Positions 43,401 through 52,800 are shown, counted from the stretch's first letter. The stretch: DNA of 64,000 bases from Gracilibacillus sp. YIM 98692 (GCF_010993965.1 NZ_WIXM01000004.1:1-64000); one strand, 5' to 3'. Notes: a model not told the origin generated them from the sequence alone. Numbers and translations are program-made.

Positions 43401-44491
43401 TAAAGGCTGGATTTGAGAAAAGCACCAGTAATAAATTCACTAGTACTAAGGGTTGGTAAATCGAACGAGATATATGTTCGGTTTCGCCCGGAAGATGATC
43501 CATAACCCACTTTATTTATAACACTTGTTATATAGTTTTCATCAGGATAATTTTCCGAGACATGATTATCATAGATTTTTGTCGAATCTACAGATGTACT
43601 TAATGATGGATCGATTGTAATAGGAAACACTCGTTCATCATCGTTAATCCAATCGTGGCTTGGAGTAACTGTTAGGATGTAATCATCTTCATTCGATTGA
43701 AGATCAATTAAAATATCATTACTCGTTTCACCTGTCTGATCGAACATGTATGGTGCATCCATTTTAAATATTATTTGATCCGAATCATCACTATCTTTAA
43801 AAACAATCGATTGGTCATCCTGTAGATAAGGAACTAGATTCTCTGTTTGAATCGAGTAAGTATAGGTGGGATGGTCCACTTTATCATGGACAATCATGTT
43901 TTCTTTGACGCCTTCTGCTAAAATATCATAGGAAAGGTCCGTGTTTGGAAAAATATCTTGAAAATCAACAACGGACTTAATGTTTGTCAATGTTTTTTTC
44001 TGTTCATTTTCATCCAAGCCATCCAAACTGTCCTTTGCTCTTATAGCAGCTGATGAATGCTGAAGTCCATCTATTGTCCATGCAACTTCATATTTACCTT
44101 GCTTAACATCAACTATATTTCCATCATCAGTATCTTTCGCAATTCTAGCTTTAAAATTATTATCTTTATTTTCTAAAACTGCTTTTCCATTGTCATTTTC
44201 AGTTTCATATAACGTATTATTTATATCTTTCCATTTCCCATTTTCTTTATAGTGAACGGCAGTTGGATAAATAGTTGCCTCATATGTACTATCTTCTTTT
44301 AAAAAATGTTTTGCATTTTTCCCTCTTTTTTCTACCAATTCTCCTACAATTTTAGTTTTCTCTTCTTTTATATTGTCCATTGGTGGATCAACATAAGTTG
44401 AGTCATCTGTGGAGAATACCTGTAAGGGGGAAAATTGAAAAATAAATAATAAACATAAAATGATTGCAGTAAACGATTGAATTCTTTTCAC
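37457..44491 (-). CDS. wapA: WapA-like wall-associated Rhs-repeat contact toxin
   Basis: The product has 2344 residues; B. subtilis WapA is of near-identical size. A Sec signal (residues 1-28) is followed by a propeptide-like region and a DNRLRE-type domain (about 300-465, with RNRTYISFDLPTLSTS and TITWNTQPAFDG). Rhs/YD repeats (YDSNNKLSEIIDPSGKTISY and many more) enclose carbohydrate-binding-like domains and a LamG-like segment (MSGWFNSKDLGTHSNHIFAN). The Rhs core ends RYRGYRYDSETGLYYLNARY, then YNPEWGRFLNAD, at the NIDPTGH junction. The last 152 residues are the variable toxin tip, ending DPRWPASEGWLKKARNVNEV and EVHYEYNPKTGEIDD, activity unknown. A probable immunity gene follows. Confidence 0.9.
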   Translation of the reverse strand: MKRIQSFTAIILCLLFIFQFSPLQVFSTDDSTYVDPPMDNIKEEKTKIVGELVEKRGKNAKHFLKEDSTYEATIYPTAVHYKENGKWKDINNTLYETENDNGKAVLENKDNNFKARIAKDTDDGNIVDVKQGKYEVAWTIDGLQHSSAAIRAKDSLDGLDENEQKKTLTNIKSVVDFQDIFPNTDLSYDILAEGVKENMIVHDKVDHPTYTYSIQTENLVPYLQDDQSIVFKDSDDSDQIIFKMDAPYMFDQTGETSNDILIDLQSNEDDYILTVTPSHDWINDDERVFPITIDPSLSTSVDSTKIYDNHVSENYPDENYITSVINKVGYGSSSGRNRTYISFDLPTLSTSEFITGAFLKSSLYSDNTTNAQANVQKVTENWDTNTITWNTQPAFDGTSVVDYQIINGDAGTPFGWDITEIAKEWYASGNNYGLMLKNKDENSGYTEFFSSDTSSTYEEFRPIVTLDYVNNSGLENYWSYHSQDVGRAGTGYVNDYNGNLIFVHNDISMSGNRMPVSINHVYNSNDRNDDIGYGPGFRLNLSQKVVPKDIDGTSYYLFTDEDGTVHYFEETDDTNTYEDDAGLNLTLKVDSNSTDERYVITDKKDNTLSFNSNGDLRFITDNNGNQQKLNYTNDLLTEVIDGAGRKTVLNYDSNNKLSEIIDPSGKTISYGYSSSGLTITYPDNKESTFTFDSKNNLQRVTNPSGYQMSYNYYDVSPYRVKSIQEKHSDGTMGQELSVDYGYNQTTFTDFKDRETIYQFNDYGNTVSVQNDKGDAQYFKFMEEGNTKNHLSSQSKLQRTVLNYLKNHNAEINDYWVAAGWSGSEANHSFSTEESYSGKQSLKIDKSNTSSRSYYHQELSLAKGKTYTFSSFIQTKNISKENGKGAGLFVTFKDASGDWVSRYSDYVSGTNNWDRQSLTFTLPEDSTSNTVYIRPAVIEETGIAYFDALQVEVGTIPNRYNIIENADFRYGTDTPTFWNKNNDMETVDTLFTTDNPDSLDNQSFRVTGEQNKRKNLYQTVNVSGQKGDTLILGGWAKGDSVPLSERSFSLELGIKRLDGSWQWERIKFNEDSSMWQYLSDVVIADSDYQSINFYVEYYYNENEAYFDGLQLYKEPFSTSYQYDSEGNVISTKDLADEESTFDYDSNNDLIKTIDPKGGKFTNNYDDNHNLLDATTATNVIYSFSYDSYGNPKTAKVGNSSLFIESSASYTESGNYVDSIIKPNGQSISYVWDEAQDELDEVIDEKGNKTTHSYDEVGRLTNTSKVKVEDDGTTNVTTANDYTYENDQLKTVEHHADGGTSVQYSFDYDVFGNKTGVNVGTENITTHQYEKYTDSSGNVFHTGKLENTTYANNQTVGYKYDDLDRLISTEFNGVTKYKNHYNASGLIGFHEDLVNDITYRYEYDLSNRLSEIKQSNGNTTSYEFDSNNNVSKIIEGINSNDYQTTYDHNKDNRTNNISFARLVNIPSTEYFPLTGDLKGSQGTLPTNENAVFEKDEKGKPVLAAFEQTTNLIPDNPSFEDEESGWTLSDWSGSTGEWRVVQDGVDGSSSIENYDSDGLTDGSETNSVAYQEYNLSSALTSDTAYTLSAYAKRIGDSQPKLSILAYDGNGDRILYKVETKTVEENDWKKIAHTFTVPEGTEKIRAVVRTSVKDQDIIRFDNVQLEKKHYDSPFTLSTSESAENLYNLDLDKNAGTMSGWFNSKDLGTHSNHIFANEGSSGEIFNVVIDADKSVKITYRKTGSDSVYTLLKTTETLAENQWYFGALTWEYDGTSLNVTLHLDDTTYTSSISDFKDFSSGDTAIGNSKHGKYHLNGHMEQFTYSDVALSDEMISEIYQQGRVNNVHYRYDKLGRSIAKTIDTGQAAYETTMTYKPGANGSSTSLVESLTNNGDTISYTYDVNGNIETITTGGETVTYHYNELDELIREDNEILNQSIAYTYDDGGNLLQKEEHSLTDPSNNLGTPTDTISYTYGDSNWKDKLTNFNGKDITYDAIGNPTSYNGWTFDWTFGDRLEGITSNDGSLTTSYKYNEDGIRTEKTVNGVTTTYHLNGDSVTYETDGTDEIYYTYDTGDQLISMNLNGEEYYYIRNYQGDITGLIDQHGEQVVSYTYDTWGQLVEITGTEADTVGEKNPYRYRGYRYDSETGLYYLNARYYNPEWGRFLNADNYGGSTGKVLSHNVYAYAGNNPVMNIDPTGHFWIQVIGGAMTTLEFYNAYQEGGWSAAGEYLAEEAAMTVLTGGFNKAFKAGKTGVNLVNQSTKGKVKEKTPPKVAGRGHSRGGHQPNNLKEELATEEVASKPGVGTTLEGRNTDPRWPASEGWLKKARNVNEVEVHYEYNPKTGEIDDIKIK

Positions 44492-45035
44492 AAAAAAGTC
44501 CTCCTATTTTTTTATTAATTTAAAACCAAGACAAAAACATAGAATTCCATCTACCAACCCCCGTTTCAGGATTCAAATCAAGATACGTGTGCCATTGTAC
44601 CTAACTATCGACAATATTTCACTGACCAATAGTTTCCAAGGACCCATAACCACCTGTCTAAACAGTTATCTAAGGTCTTTTAATATTTATTGATACTCCT
44701 TTGAATATTGCTACGTAGGGTTAGTAATTAGATATTTAAAAAAGTTCTGTTGAAAAAAGATTGATAGATATGAATAATTACATTTCAAGAGGAAGACGGG
44801 GTTATCTTAATATGTTAAGTACAGTGAAGTATCTTATAATAAAAGAAAAAATTATATATTAACCCCTGCCCTATTTTAAAAATGGGTTATTCTTGTTTGA
44901 ATTAGACTATACAGTTATTTTATTTAAAGGTACAAAATAATTTTTAATATCTTAGTATCGCTTTTGATATTTTCAGTGTACTATATGGTTTATTCATGGT
45001 ATAATTGCTATACAGTAGATTGGGAGTGATGACGT
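44492..45035. other. Divergent interval between wapA and the membrane protein
   Basis: About 540 bases, promoters for both directions expected. A GGTATAAT -10-like box at 44998-45005 lies 31 bases before the rightward gene. The wapA ribosome binding site (AGGAGGAC) is at about 44498-44505. No further gene seen. Confidence 0.5.
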
Positions 45036-46172
45036 ATGAATACATTTCTACATTTAATCGATGGTTATTTAAATTATCAACGCGGAAAAGCTGCAGGATT
45101 TTGGGGACTAATAGGTTTTATATTAGTTATTGTAGTAGCATTAAATGGAGTACAGGTATTTCGTTTTTTTGAATTTATTGGGGTCATTGACTTTTTATAT
45201 AATATTGGTGTCTTTCGTGAAGGCGACTATTTTTATGTATCTGGTGCTCGTTTAGCTTTATTTATCCTAATGTTATTAGGATTGTTTCTTGCCGGAACCA
45301 TCATATTTGGATTTTTATTAATGATAGCACCTGTTATAAGTCCTGTTTTACTTTTTTTGATTGTTATTTTAGCTGCTCCACTTGCGTTGCTTATTGCCAT
45401 TCCTGCAATTATTGTAGAATGGGTAGGAGATATGTATTTAAAATTTACTGATCCAGCTGCATATAAAGAGAAAAAGAGATTGCAGATTAATAAGCCAGTT
45501 ATAGAAAGCATGCGTTATGGTCTTTTTCATAAAGAGCAAAAAAAGTCTCGAAGAAAAAAAAACATGTTGAATGTATCTAACCATACTAAAAGTGATAAAG
45601 TAGATAATAAGATTTCATACGAAGAAGCTTATCAGCGCGTCAATCGTTTACCTACGATTGGAGATGAAAATTTTGTGGTTGGAGTTGGTTACGATAGAAA
45701 AATTTATATGATCTTACCTGGTCCTATAGATGCTTATCAGTTTGGATGGACAGAACCAGGAGAAGTTAGATGTGAAGAAATAGATGTAAGAATTAAATAT
45801 AATAAAGACAAACTTGAAAAAGATTGGGACATTAATTTGGATAATAATAATCCTGACAAATATTTCTTTGAGGTTCAAAAAAAACATTTTAATGAGTTTG
45901 AGTTTTTTTTAGACTTAAATAATATAAATGCTTTTAAAAATAAATTTTTATCTTACGTAAGAAATAATACTTTTTTTAAAGATAACTATGTCAAAAAAAC
46001 ACAAAAAATCCATTTTTCCTCCAAGAATCATTTATTGGAGATATTATATAATGCTAAGGACGATGATGAGTACAATAACGCACTTGAAGACTTAAACAAA
46101 CATACGTTACCAAATGAAGATATAGTGAAAATGTTAATGGGAGATAATTCCATACAGGAAAGCAATGGATAA
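45036..46172 (+). CDS. Membrane protein with cytoplasmic C-terminal domain, unknown
   Basis: The product has 378 residues, from an ATG start behind TTGGGAGTGATGACGT. About four membrane helices lie in the first 145 residues (AGFWGLIGFILVIVVALNGV, ARLALFILMLLGLFLAGTII, FLLMIAPVISPVLLFLIVIL, APLALLIAIPAIIVEWVGDM). A basic linker KKSRRKKN and a soluble domain of about 200 residues follow (VNRLPTIGDENFVVGVGYDR). No family is recognised. It forms a two-gene unit with the repeat protein 11 bases downstream, reading against the transfer operon. Confidence 0.6.
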   Translation: MNTFLHLIDGYLNYQRGKAAGFWGLIGFILVIVVALNGVQVFRFFEFIGVIDFLYNIGVFREGDYFYVSGARLALFILMLLGLFLAGTIIFGFLLMIAPVISPVLLFLIVILAAPLALLIAIPAIIVEWVGDMYLKFTDPAAYKEKKRLQINKPVIESMRYGLFHKEQKKSRRKKNMLNVSNHTKSDKVDNKISYEEAYQRVNRLPTIGDENFVVGVGYDRKIYMILPGPIDAYQFGWTEPGEVRCEEIDVRIKYNKDKLEKDWDINLDNNNPDKYFFEVQKKHFNEFEFFLDLNNINAFKNKFLSYVRNNTFFKDNYVKKTQKIHFSSKNHLLEILYNAKDDDEYNNALEDLNKHTLPNEDIVKMLMGDNSIQESNG

Positions 46173-46183
46173 AGGAGTATACA

Positions 46184-46930
46184 ATGATAGATAATGCTTG
46201 GGAAAAATCAGCCTTATTGGGTAGCATAAAAGGGCAACTAACAGAAAGGATGACCGTTAAAGAATGGGATGACCTTGCTGATAAGTACGGATATCCTTCT
46301 TCTGCTCGTTTAATCTATGTATTTGGATCATGGAATAAAGTGAAGATTGCATTAGGATATAAAGGGAATCGAGACTCTTTTTCAAAATCAGAATTAATCC
46401 ATATAGCCAAGGAACATGCCCATGCTTTTACAAGCAAACGACAATGGAATGCATATGCACAAGCAAATGACCTACCAACTGATGTAACCTACATTCATCT
46501 GTTTGGATCTTGGAATAAAGCAAAGGAAGCCATCTCCTTACCACTAACTAAAACGACAAATATACCGACTTATACGAAAGATGATATTAAAAAGATTATT
46601 CAAAAACACAAAAAGCATATAACTTCTCGTGCAGGTTGGGATCAATATGCCAAAAAAATGAATCTTCCCACGTACAAAACTATTCGAAAACATTACGATT
46701 GGGAAAAAGTATTAGCATTAGCGGATAAACCTGTTCGATACCGATATACGGAAGAACAGCTTCGGGAAATAGTGGAGAAAGAGAAAGAAGTGTTTTCTCA
46801 ATCATCTTTGCAAAAATGGAACCAGTTTGCTAAAGAACATGGTTACCCTACTTCTAGTGTGTTTTTAAGGCGTTACGGTACATGGATAAAAGCAAAGGAC
46901 CATTTTTTAAAACAAAAGCACTCTCCTTAA
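46184..46930 (+). CDS. Four-repeat DNA-binding-like protein (homing endonuclease-associated repeats)
   Basis: The product has 248 residues, from an ATG start behind ATAAAGGAGTATACA. Four repeats of about 55 residues each have the form 'W...A...lPt...fGsWnkAk'. They are MTVKEWDDLADKYGYPSS/FGSWNKVKIALGY, KRQWNAYAQANDLPTD/FGSWNKAKEAI, RAGWDQYAKKMNLPTY/YDWEKVLALADK and LQKWNQFAKEHGYPTS/YGTWIKAKDHF. These resemble the homing-endonuclease-associated repeat (HNR) found beside nuclease domains, but no nuclease domain is present. It is probably a DNA-binding regulator. It shares a bidirectional terminator with the transfer operon. Confidence 0.65.
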   Translation: MIDNAWEKSALLGSIKGQLTERMTVKEWDDLADKYGYPSSARLIYVFGSWNKVKIALGYKGNRDSFSKSELIHIAKEHAHAFTSKRQWNAYAQANDLPTDVTYIHLFGSWNKAKEAISLPLTKTTNIPTYTKDDIKKIIQKHKKHITSRAGWDQYAKKMNLPTYKTIRKHYDWEKVLALADKPVRYRYTEEQLREIVEKEKEVFSQSSLQKWNQFAKEHGYPTSSVFLRRYGTWIKAKDHFLKQKHSP

Positions 46931-46950
46931 AAATTGGAGAGTGCTTTATT
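46916..46950. terminator. Bidirectional terminator ending the transfer operon
   Basis: AAAGCACTCTCC, loop TTAAAAAT, TGGAGAGTGCTTTATT. It closes both the rightward two-gene unit and the leftward T4SS operon. Confidence 0.88.
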
Positions 46951-47593
46951 CGTTTTCATGCTTTTCTATTGATTCCATAACATCTAATACGGATGTCTCA
47001 ATGACATGTATAGCATGTGTGGCATCCTCTTCACGATGATGCCCCCCTTTTATGGCTTGAAAAGAAATTTCCATCTCTACTTCTAACCCATCTTCATATT
47101 GGAATACAACATCTACCGTATTAGTTTCTGTTCCGAATTCACCTTTATGTGCTTTATATCCAATAGCACTTAACGTCTTGTTTCGAGTTATAGCATTCAT
47201 CATGTTCTTTACAACTTCTTCTTTGTCGGTATTATCGAAGGAAAATAAATCCTTTGAAAATTGTTCAACTAAAAAAGATTCTATAAAAAAATCAACTTCA
47301 TCTAACATAGCTGTTGCAACCATATATTGAACCGTGTTCCTTTTCGTATGATATTTACTCAAAGGATTTTCTTGTTGTATATTTAAATAGTTGTCTTCAA
47401 TTTGATGCTTATCTGTAAATTCATAAATACTCTCTTCTATGTTTTTTAGCCTATCAATATCTTGTTCTATGTCTTGAAAAGTATCATTCACGTCAACCTT
47501 TTCCATTCCATCACCCTGTAAGTATAAAAAAAAGACTGACCCTATGAATATAAATAAGATCACAATAATATAAATAAAGCTTTTTCTACTCAT
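46946..47593 (-). CDS. Membrane-anchored protein of the transfer operon
   Basis: The product has 215 residues, with one N-terminal helix (IYIIVILFIFIGSVFFLYLQ) and then an extracytoplasmic domain. By topology and position it could be the VirB8/TcpC-like or an assembly component of the T4SS, but the sequence is not diagnostic. The ATG has no ribosome binding site next to it: a GGGAGAGAGGG lies about 40 bases upstream, on the far side of a 13-base hairpin. It is the last gene of the operon. Confidence 0.6.
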   Translation of the reverse strand: MSRKSFIYIIVILFIFIGSVFFLYLQGDGMEKVDVNDTFQDIEQDIDRLKNIEESIYEFTDKHQIEDNYLNIQQENPLSKYHTKRNTVQYMVATAMLDEVDFFIESFLVEQFSKDLFSFDNTDKEEVVKNMMNAITRNKTLSAIGYKAHKGEFGTETNTVDVVFQYEDGLEVEMEISFQAIKGGHHREEDATHAIHVIETSVLDVMESIEKHENE

Positions 47594-47601
47594 GATTAAA
47601 C

Positions 47602-47650
47602 GGGAATATACTGTCGGCTATGAACAGCATATTCCCTCTCTCCCTTCCAT
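47602..47650 (-). promoter_or_regulatory. Hairpin between ribosome binding site and start codon
   Basis: Reading leftwards: GGAAGGGAGAGA, then GGGAATATGCTGT, nine-base loop, ACAGTATATTCCC, then GTTTAATC and the ATG of the gene at 47593. The stem has one mismatch. Folding would bring the purine-rich site close to the start codon. Confidence 0.5.
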
Positions 47651-47655
47651 TTATT

Positions 47656-49827
47656 TTAAAAAGGAACATAAAGGATGGGGTCCATTTTGTTCGATTTAGC
47701 ATTATTCCACGAGGGTGAATGTACTTCAAAGTGTAAATGAGCTCCAAACGACTTACCTGTATTCCCCATGTATCCTAAAAACTCCCCTTTGCTTACCGTG
47801 TCTCCTACATTTACTGCACGATTTTTCATATGAGCATACACTGTTTCAAACGTCGTTCCTTCTATTTGATGTGTTATAATAACCCAGTTACCATAGCTTG
47901 ATGATCTGTCGGATAAGCGGACTACACCAGAAGCGGATGCTACTATGGGGACATCATGACTTCTGCCATTTTTCCCAATGTCTATACCATTATGAAAACT
48001 TCCTCCATTAAAAGCACGATAACCAAAAGTAGAAGTGACACTGCCTGTTGCTGGTCGCATAAACGCTCCATCAGATACAGGAGGAACATCGTCCATATCA
48101 GGTAAATATGTCGCTTGATTTTTATATCTTTCTGCCCTTTCCAGTACTTCGTTCACATACCAATTAGCATGGTTATAATTAAATATAGCTTTTCTCGGAT
48201 CTTCATTATATCCACTAGATGCAAGGTAATTAGCAGCAGTATGAATCGCATCTTCTGTGTCCCATGGATCTGCAATGCCATCTCCATTCGCATCTACACC
48301 ATATCCACCACCATTACTAATAACGGTAGGATCAGTTATATCAATAGTGTACGTATCGACAAGACCGCCTCCAACATCATATTTCCATCCAGACCATGTT
48401 GCCGGTAAAAATTGCATCGGTCCAATGGCACCTGCCCAAGATATCATACTATCAATGGAATTGAACCTTGTTTCTTGAAAGTGAACAGACGCTAAAACAT
48501 ACCAATCCACCCCATACTTCGCTTCCGCCTCTCTGTAAAATGTCATGAATTCTGGAACAATACCTTCTCCTGGTTGAATAATTCCTTGAAACCCAGAAAA
48601 GTTATTACGAAACGCAGGGTCATTTTGCACTAGCCAATTAGTATAATTACTTTCTCCGTCTACAAAAGCAAAGTTCGCATCTACTAACATTTTATCCGTT
48701 TTGGAGTAACCAATGGAATTTAAAATATTATCCAATGTAGTGTAATCTTCTCTTTCCTCTGTATCTACTTCAAAACGTTGATGTCGCGTTGCTGTTCGTA
48801 TTATCACTTCAATTTCTCGAGTCCTTTCCTCTGTTACGGTATCATGTAAGGTAATTTCTTCTTCTCTGTAATCCATAAAAGGAACTTTCATACAACAAAC
48901 AGTTTTAGGAACATCCACGTAATAGGTTTCTTCCACTTGGACCTCATACGTTTCTGTAATAATAAACGGCCATTGTGGAATAAATTTAATCCTTTCCCTT
49001 TCTTCTGTTACCCATCGAGTTCTTTTTTCTCTAACAGTCACTTCGTATTCTATATCCCTATAATTGGTAAAAGGGATTTCGATTGTTTCCGTTCTTTTTA
49101 TGGGCACTTCTACTTCGTAAGATTCTGTTTCATAATCAACCGTTTCTTCTATTTCCCAATTAGTGGTATAAGGTGTATACGTAAAGTGCTTAGAGCCATT
49201 CCAATAGTCAACAGATGTAACCTTTGAAACCCAATTATCCTCTCGAACAGGTTCTGAATAAGGTTCGCAATCACCATCACGACAAACTTGTGTTTTCGTT
49301 TCAGTCCATTCATTAAATTCATCGTACATAAATTCTGGTGCTAGCGATGTCGACATTTGGTCAATGACGTCGTATACATCAACACCTTCTTGCATGCTTT
49401 CTATTTGTATAACAGAGGCAATTAACTCATTCGGTACACGATATTGTTTTTCAAATGAATTGTTCATGTTCACTGTACTATTTGCTTTTTCTTCAATATA
49501 TTTCTGAATAGATCGTTCGTCTTCGGTCATTTCCTCATCTCCAAAACTAAAAAAGAAGGTAAACAGGAGAGAAAGGATAATGACAAGAACAATAACACCT
49601 GCAGCAATTAATAAGGTGGGAACTCCAATAGATGATACGCCAACGGCCAATACCTTCAATAAAACAGTAACACCTTTAGCAGCTGCTTTGGCTGCTAGTT
49701 TGGCGCCTTTTTTTAGTGCTTTTTTTGCTAGCTTTTTCCCTTGCTTCTTGACTTGATGTTTCGCTACGTCCTTCACAACCGAACGATTTTTTGGTTCCTG
49801 TTGTTGATTAGGAGATGGTAGTGGCAT
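47656..49827 (-). CDS. VirB1-like cell-wall hydrolase: lytic transglycosylase plus M23 peptidase
   Basis: The product has 723 residues. The start overlaps the VirB6-like stop by one base (TAATG). A Lys-rich cytoplasmic N-terminus and one membrane helix (about 62-92) precede an unusual Thr/Glu-rich beta region (about 180-350) with several alternating 'ETYEVEVPIKRTETIEIPF'-like strands. The lytic transglycosylase domain has SVHFQETRFNS (catalytic Glu), GAIGPMQFLPATW and AIFNYNHANWYVNEVL. The M23 peptidase domain ends the protein, with FGYRAFNGGSFHNGIDIG (first His/Asp ligands) and GAHLHFEVHSP. It opens the peptidoglycan for the conjugation channel. Confidence 0.88.
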   Translation of the reverse strand: MPLPSPNQQQEPKNRSVVKDVAKHQVKKQGKKLAKKALKKGAKLAAKAAAKGVTVLLKVLAVGVSSIGVPTLLIAAGVIVLVIILSLLFTFFFSFGDEEMTEDERSIQKYIEEKANSTVNMNNSFEKQYRVPNELIASVIQIESMQEGVDVYDVIDQMSTSLAPEFMYDEFNEWTETKTQVCRDGDCEPYSEPVREDNWVSKVTSVDYWNGSKHFTYTPYTTNWEIEETVDYETESYEVEVPIKRTETIEIPFTNYRDIEYEVTVREKRTRWVTEERERIKFIPQWPFIITETYEVQVEETYYVDVPKTVCCMKVPFMDYREEEITLHDTVTEERTREIEVIIRTATRHQRFEVDTEEREDYTTLDNILNSIGYSKTDKMLVDANFAFVDGESNYTNWLVQNDPAFRNNFSGFQGIIQPGEGIVPEFMTFYREAEAKYGVDWYVLASVHFQETRFNSIDSMISWAGAIGPMQFLPATWSGWKYDVGGGLVDTYTIDITDPTVISNGGGYGVDANGDGIADPWDTEDAIHTAANYLASSGYNEDPRKAIFNYNHANWYVNEVLERAERYKNQATYLPDMDDVPPVSDGAFMRPATGSVTSTFGYRAFNGGSFHNGIDIGKNGRSHDVPIVASASGVVRLSDRSSSYGNWVIITHQIEGTTFETVYAHMKNRAVNVGDTVSKGEFLGYMGNTGKSFGAHLHFEVHSPSWNNAKSNKMDPILYVPF

Positions 49828-52800
49828 TACACACTACCTCCCAATCCCTTGTAACGCATTTTTTCCATTTTACGTCGTGATTTTGCTCTTTTATTTTCTT
49901 TATTGGGTATCAAATCATCTGCTGTTGTAGAGGTATGGTAATCTACTTGTTGTTTTTGTTCATTTGTAGTAAGACGATCTTTCACCCATCGTTTATTCTT
50001 GACTGTATATCCAGTCTCACGGACTTCGTTCGGTTGTAATCGGGCATCCCCATTTCCATAAGGAGAAATACGATAGTCTTCTCCAGTATTTTTGTCGGTC
50101 CCTACCATATAGCTAGTATCCCTTGTTACAACCATTCGGACATTTTGTGTTCGCTTAACCACTTGCTCTTGTTCAAACGAACCTTGATCTACCGCTTGAT
50201 TTAATGGTGGTGCTTCATGAACAATTGGTTTTGTCTTTCCTCGATTATGATTTGCTACTAATCGATTTGGGTTGACCCTTACACTTCTATTCGTCGGAAC
50301 AGCATTCCCACCTGTATCATATTTGAAAGCTTGGGATGATTGGGATAGCTGACCATTCTCTATGGTCATATCTTGATAGACAACATCTTTTTTCTTTAGT
50401 CCACTATCTCCAGACCCATAACGGGATACTATTCTAGTTTGCCCCGCATGATCTTTCACTTGGAGATGAGATTGATCACGTGTGGTCACCATTTGTACTG
50501 CACCTGGTGATACTTGTTTATTTCCAAACTCGTCGTCTGTTTTTTGTGCCATTTGCTCAATCTCAGCAACTTCTTTTACTTCAGATGATTGACGAACAGC
50601 CGGATTATAAGGATTATGTTTTGCTCCAACTTGAGCCATTTTTTGATAGCCGCCTGCTCCGGTTACGATACCACCCGCATAAGCCAGTCCGTGTGTAACA
50701 GCTTGTTGTTTATCTAAAACATTTTTTGGAGTGTGTGATAGGAATCTATCTTGTATTCCTTTAAATACCCCTTTTGTACCACTCCCTAATGCTTGCAAAC
50801 TAGTTTCACCTTGATGTTTAGCAGAATGGTAGGCACCAGAACCATCTACTTTGATCCCTTTTAATGAGCTAGCAATTTTAGTGTCCATAACAAAGTTACC
50901 AGCACCTTTTACTCCGTCCCCTACCACACCTAGAGTGGCCCCATAAGTTCCAGTAGCGGTTCCAACTAAGGCTCTTGCTCCACTTGCAGCAGCACGTCCC
51001 ATTGTACTATCCCCAAATACATTATTAGGCATTACACGAGAAGGCAATTCTATCGAAGTTGGCATTTTTTTAGATACGTCTGTATGGTTTTGAGCATATA
51101 TTTGGCCCTCTTTTTCCTGCCATGCTTTAGATATTTGCTCATCATTGTCAATACCACTATCAGTTTGATCTTTAAAAAACTGTTTTTTTGCCTCTGCAGT
51201 TTTTACCGTTGCTAACTGGGAAGCAATATAGTCATTATTCGCTGTTTTCCCAAAGTTGCTTACTATTTTACCTACTTTCACTCCTTTTGTTGCTTGTTGT
51301 GCTTGTACCAAATAGGACTGTTTTTCAGGTTGATGATTGACGTCATATTCTTTACCGATATCTTGATCTGTCTTTAAAGCATTAGTTTGATAGTCTTTCA
51401 CAAATTGTTGTTTATCATTGTGATCTAAGGTTGTTGCAACTTGATTTGCAAAACCTTCTTTGGAAATTGACGCTTGATCAATATCCTTCCCTTGCGCTTT
51501 ACTCATATTGTTTGCAACTTGATTGGAAGCTTGTGCAAATTCCTGACGCTTGCCCTGTACTTCTTTGTCCCAAGCAACATCAATATCCTCTTTGGTACTG
51601 TTAGGATTCTGCACTTTATAGTTACGTTCAAAGTCAGCTTTATTCGCCGTTGCCCATCTATCCGTTAATTGCTCCGTTGATGCGTCCGCAAGCTGTTTCG
51701 CATTCGGTTGATCTTCTCCTGGTTTGGCATTTTGCAATGCACCCATATATAACTGTTTATTTCCACTATGTTTTTTGTCATACATTGCTTCTATTTCATC
51801 ACGAGAAGCATCTGGATTAAATTTACTACGATAATCTTTTACAAATGCTTCTTTGTCTTGTTCATGCGCAGCATTGGCTACGTTATTTGCATAGTCTTCT
51901 TTGGATATATAAGCCCTGTTTAAATCCAGCCCATTACTCATTTCTTCTGCAGTATTTTTAGCCAGTTGTCCAAACTGATTTTGTTTATTAGTAACTTCTT
52001 TATCCCATGCTTTTTGTTTGTTAGACTCATGTTGTTTTTTATCCTCTTTAGATGCATTAGCGGGAACTGGATTATTTTGGTCGTAATCTTGCATAAATTG
52101 TTCTTTATTATCTTTCGCCCATTGTTCAGTCATAGATTCCTGTGTTTGATCTGCTAACGACTGGGCGTTAGCATATTTACCATCATTCTTTCGCATCGCC
52201 CCTACATAACCTTTTGCTTTTTCAAGATTTTCTGCCTTTTTAGCGGAATATTCTTGATTCCACATATTTTGAAGGGTTTCATCATCCGCGTCTGTAAAGG
52301 CTTCACGGTTACGTTTCATGAAATCTTCTTTATTTTCTTCTCCCCATTTTTCCGTTTTGGATTCTGCCAAGGAGTCAGCTAGTTTTTCATCTGCTAGATC
52401 CTTCGATTTAAAGGAATTTTTAAAGTTGTCTGCAAACTTTCCACTGGATTTTTTACCGAGTGCCGATAAACCTTCTACTCCTGCTGCACCTACTCTACCT
52501 GCTACACCAGATACAGCTCCACCAACACCATATCCTAGCGTAGAACCAGCTATTGCCCCACCTGGTCCCATTGCTGAACCAGCAATCGACCCAGCTGCTC
52601 CAAAGACGGCTTTCCCCATCTTGTTTGTTATTTCACCGGGTTTTAGCATACGCTCAGCACGAGTCGTGGTACCAATGTCAGTTCCTGTATTGGCCCCAAC
52701 CGTTTTCTTTACTTCTGGATCAGCATCGTTTCCATCTGAACTGTCAGCAGAACCGTCTTTTCCTTTTTGAGTACCGTTGTAAGCACCTTTTAGTGTACCC

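Noticed and set aside
52318-52770. 150-codon plus-strand frame inside the VirB6-like gene
   Set aside because: A Pro/Ala-rich antisense artefact of the Gly/Ala-rich stretch on the other strand.
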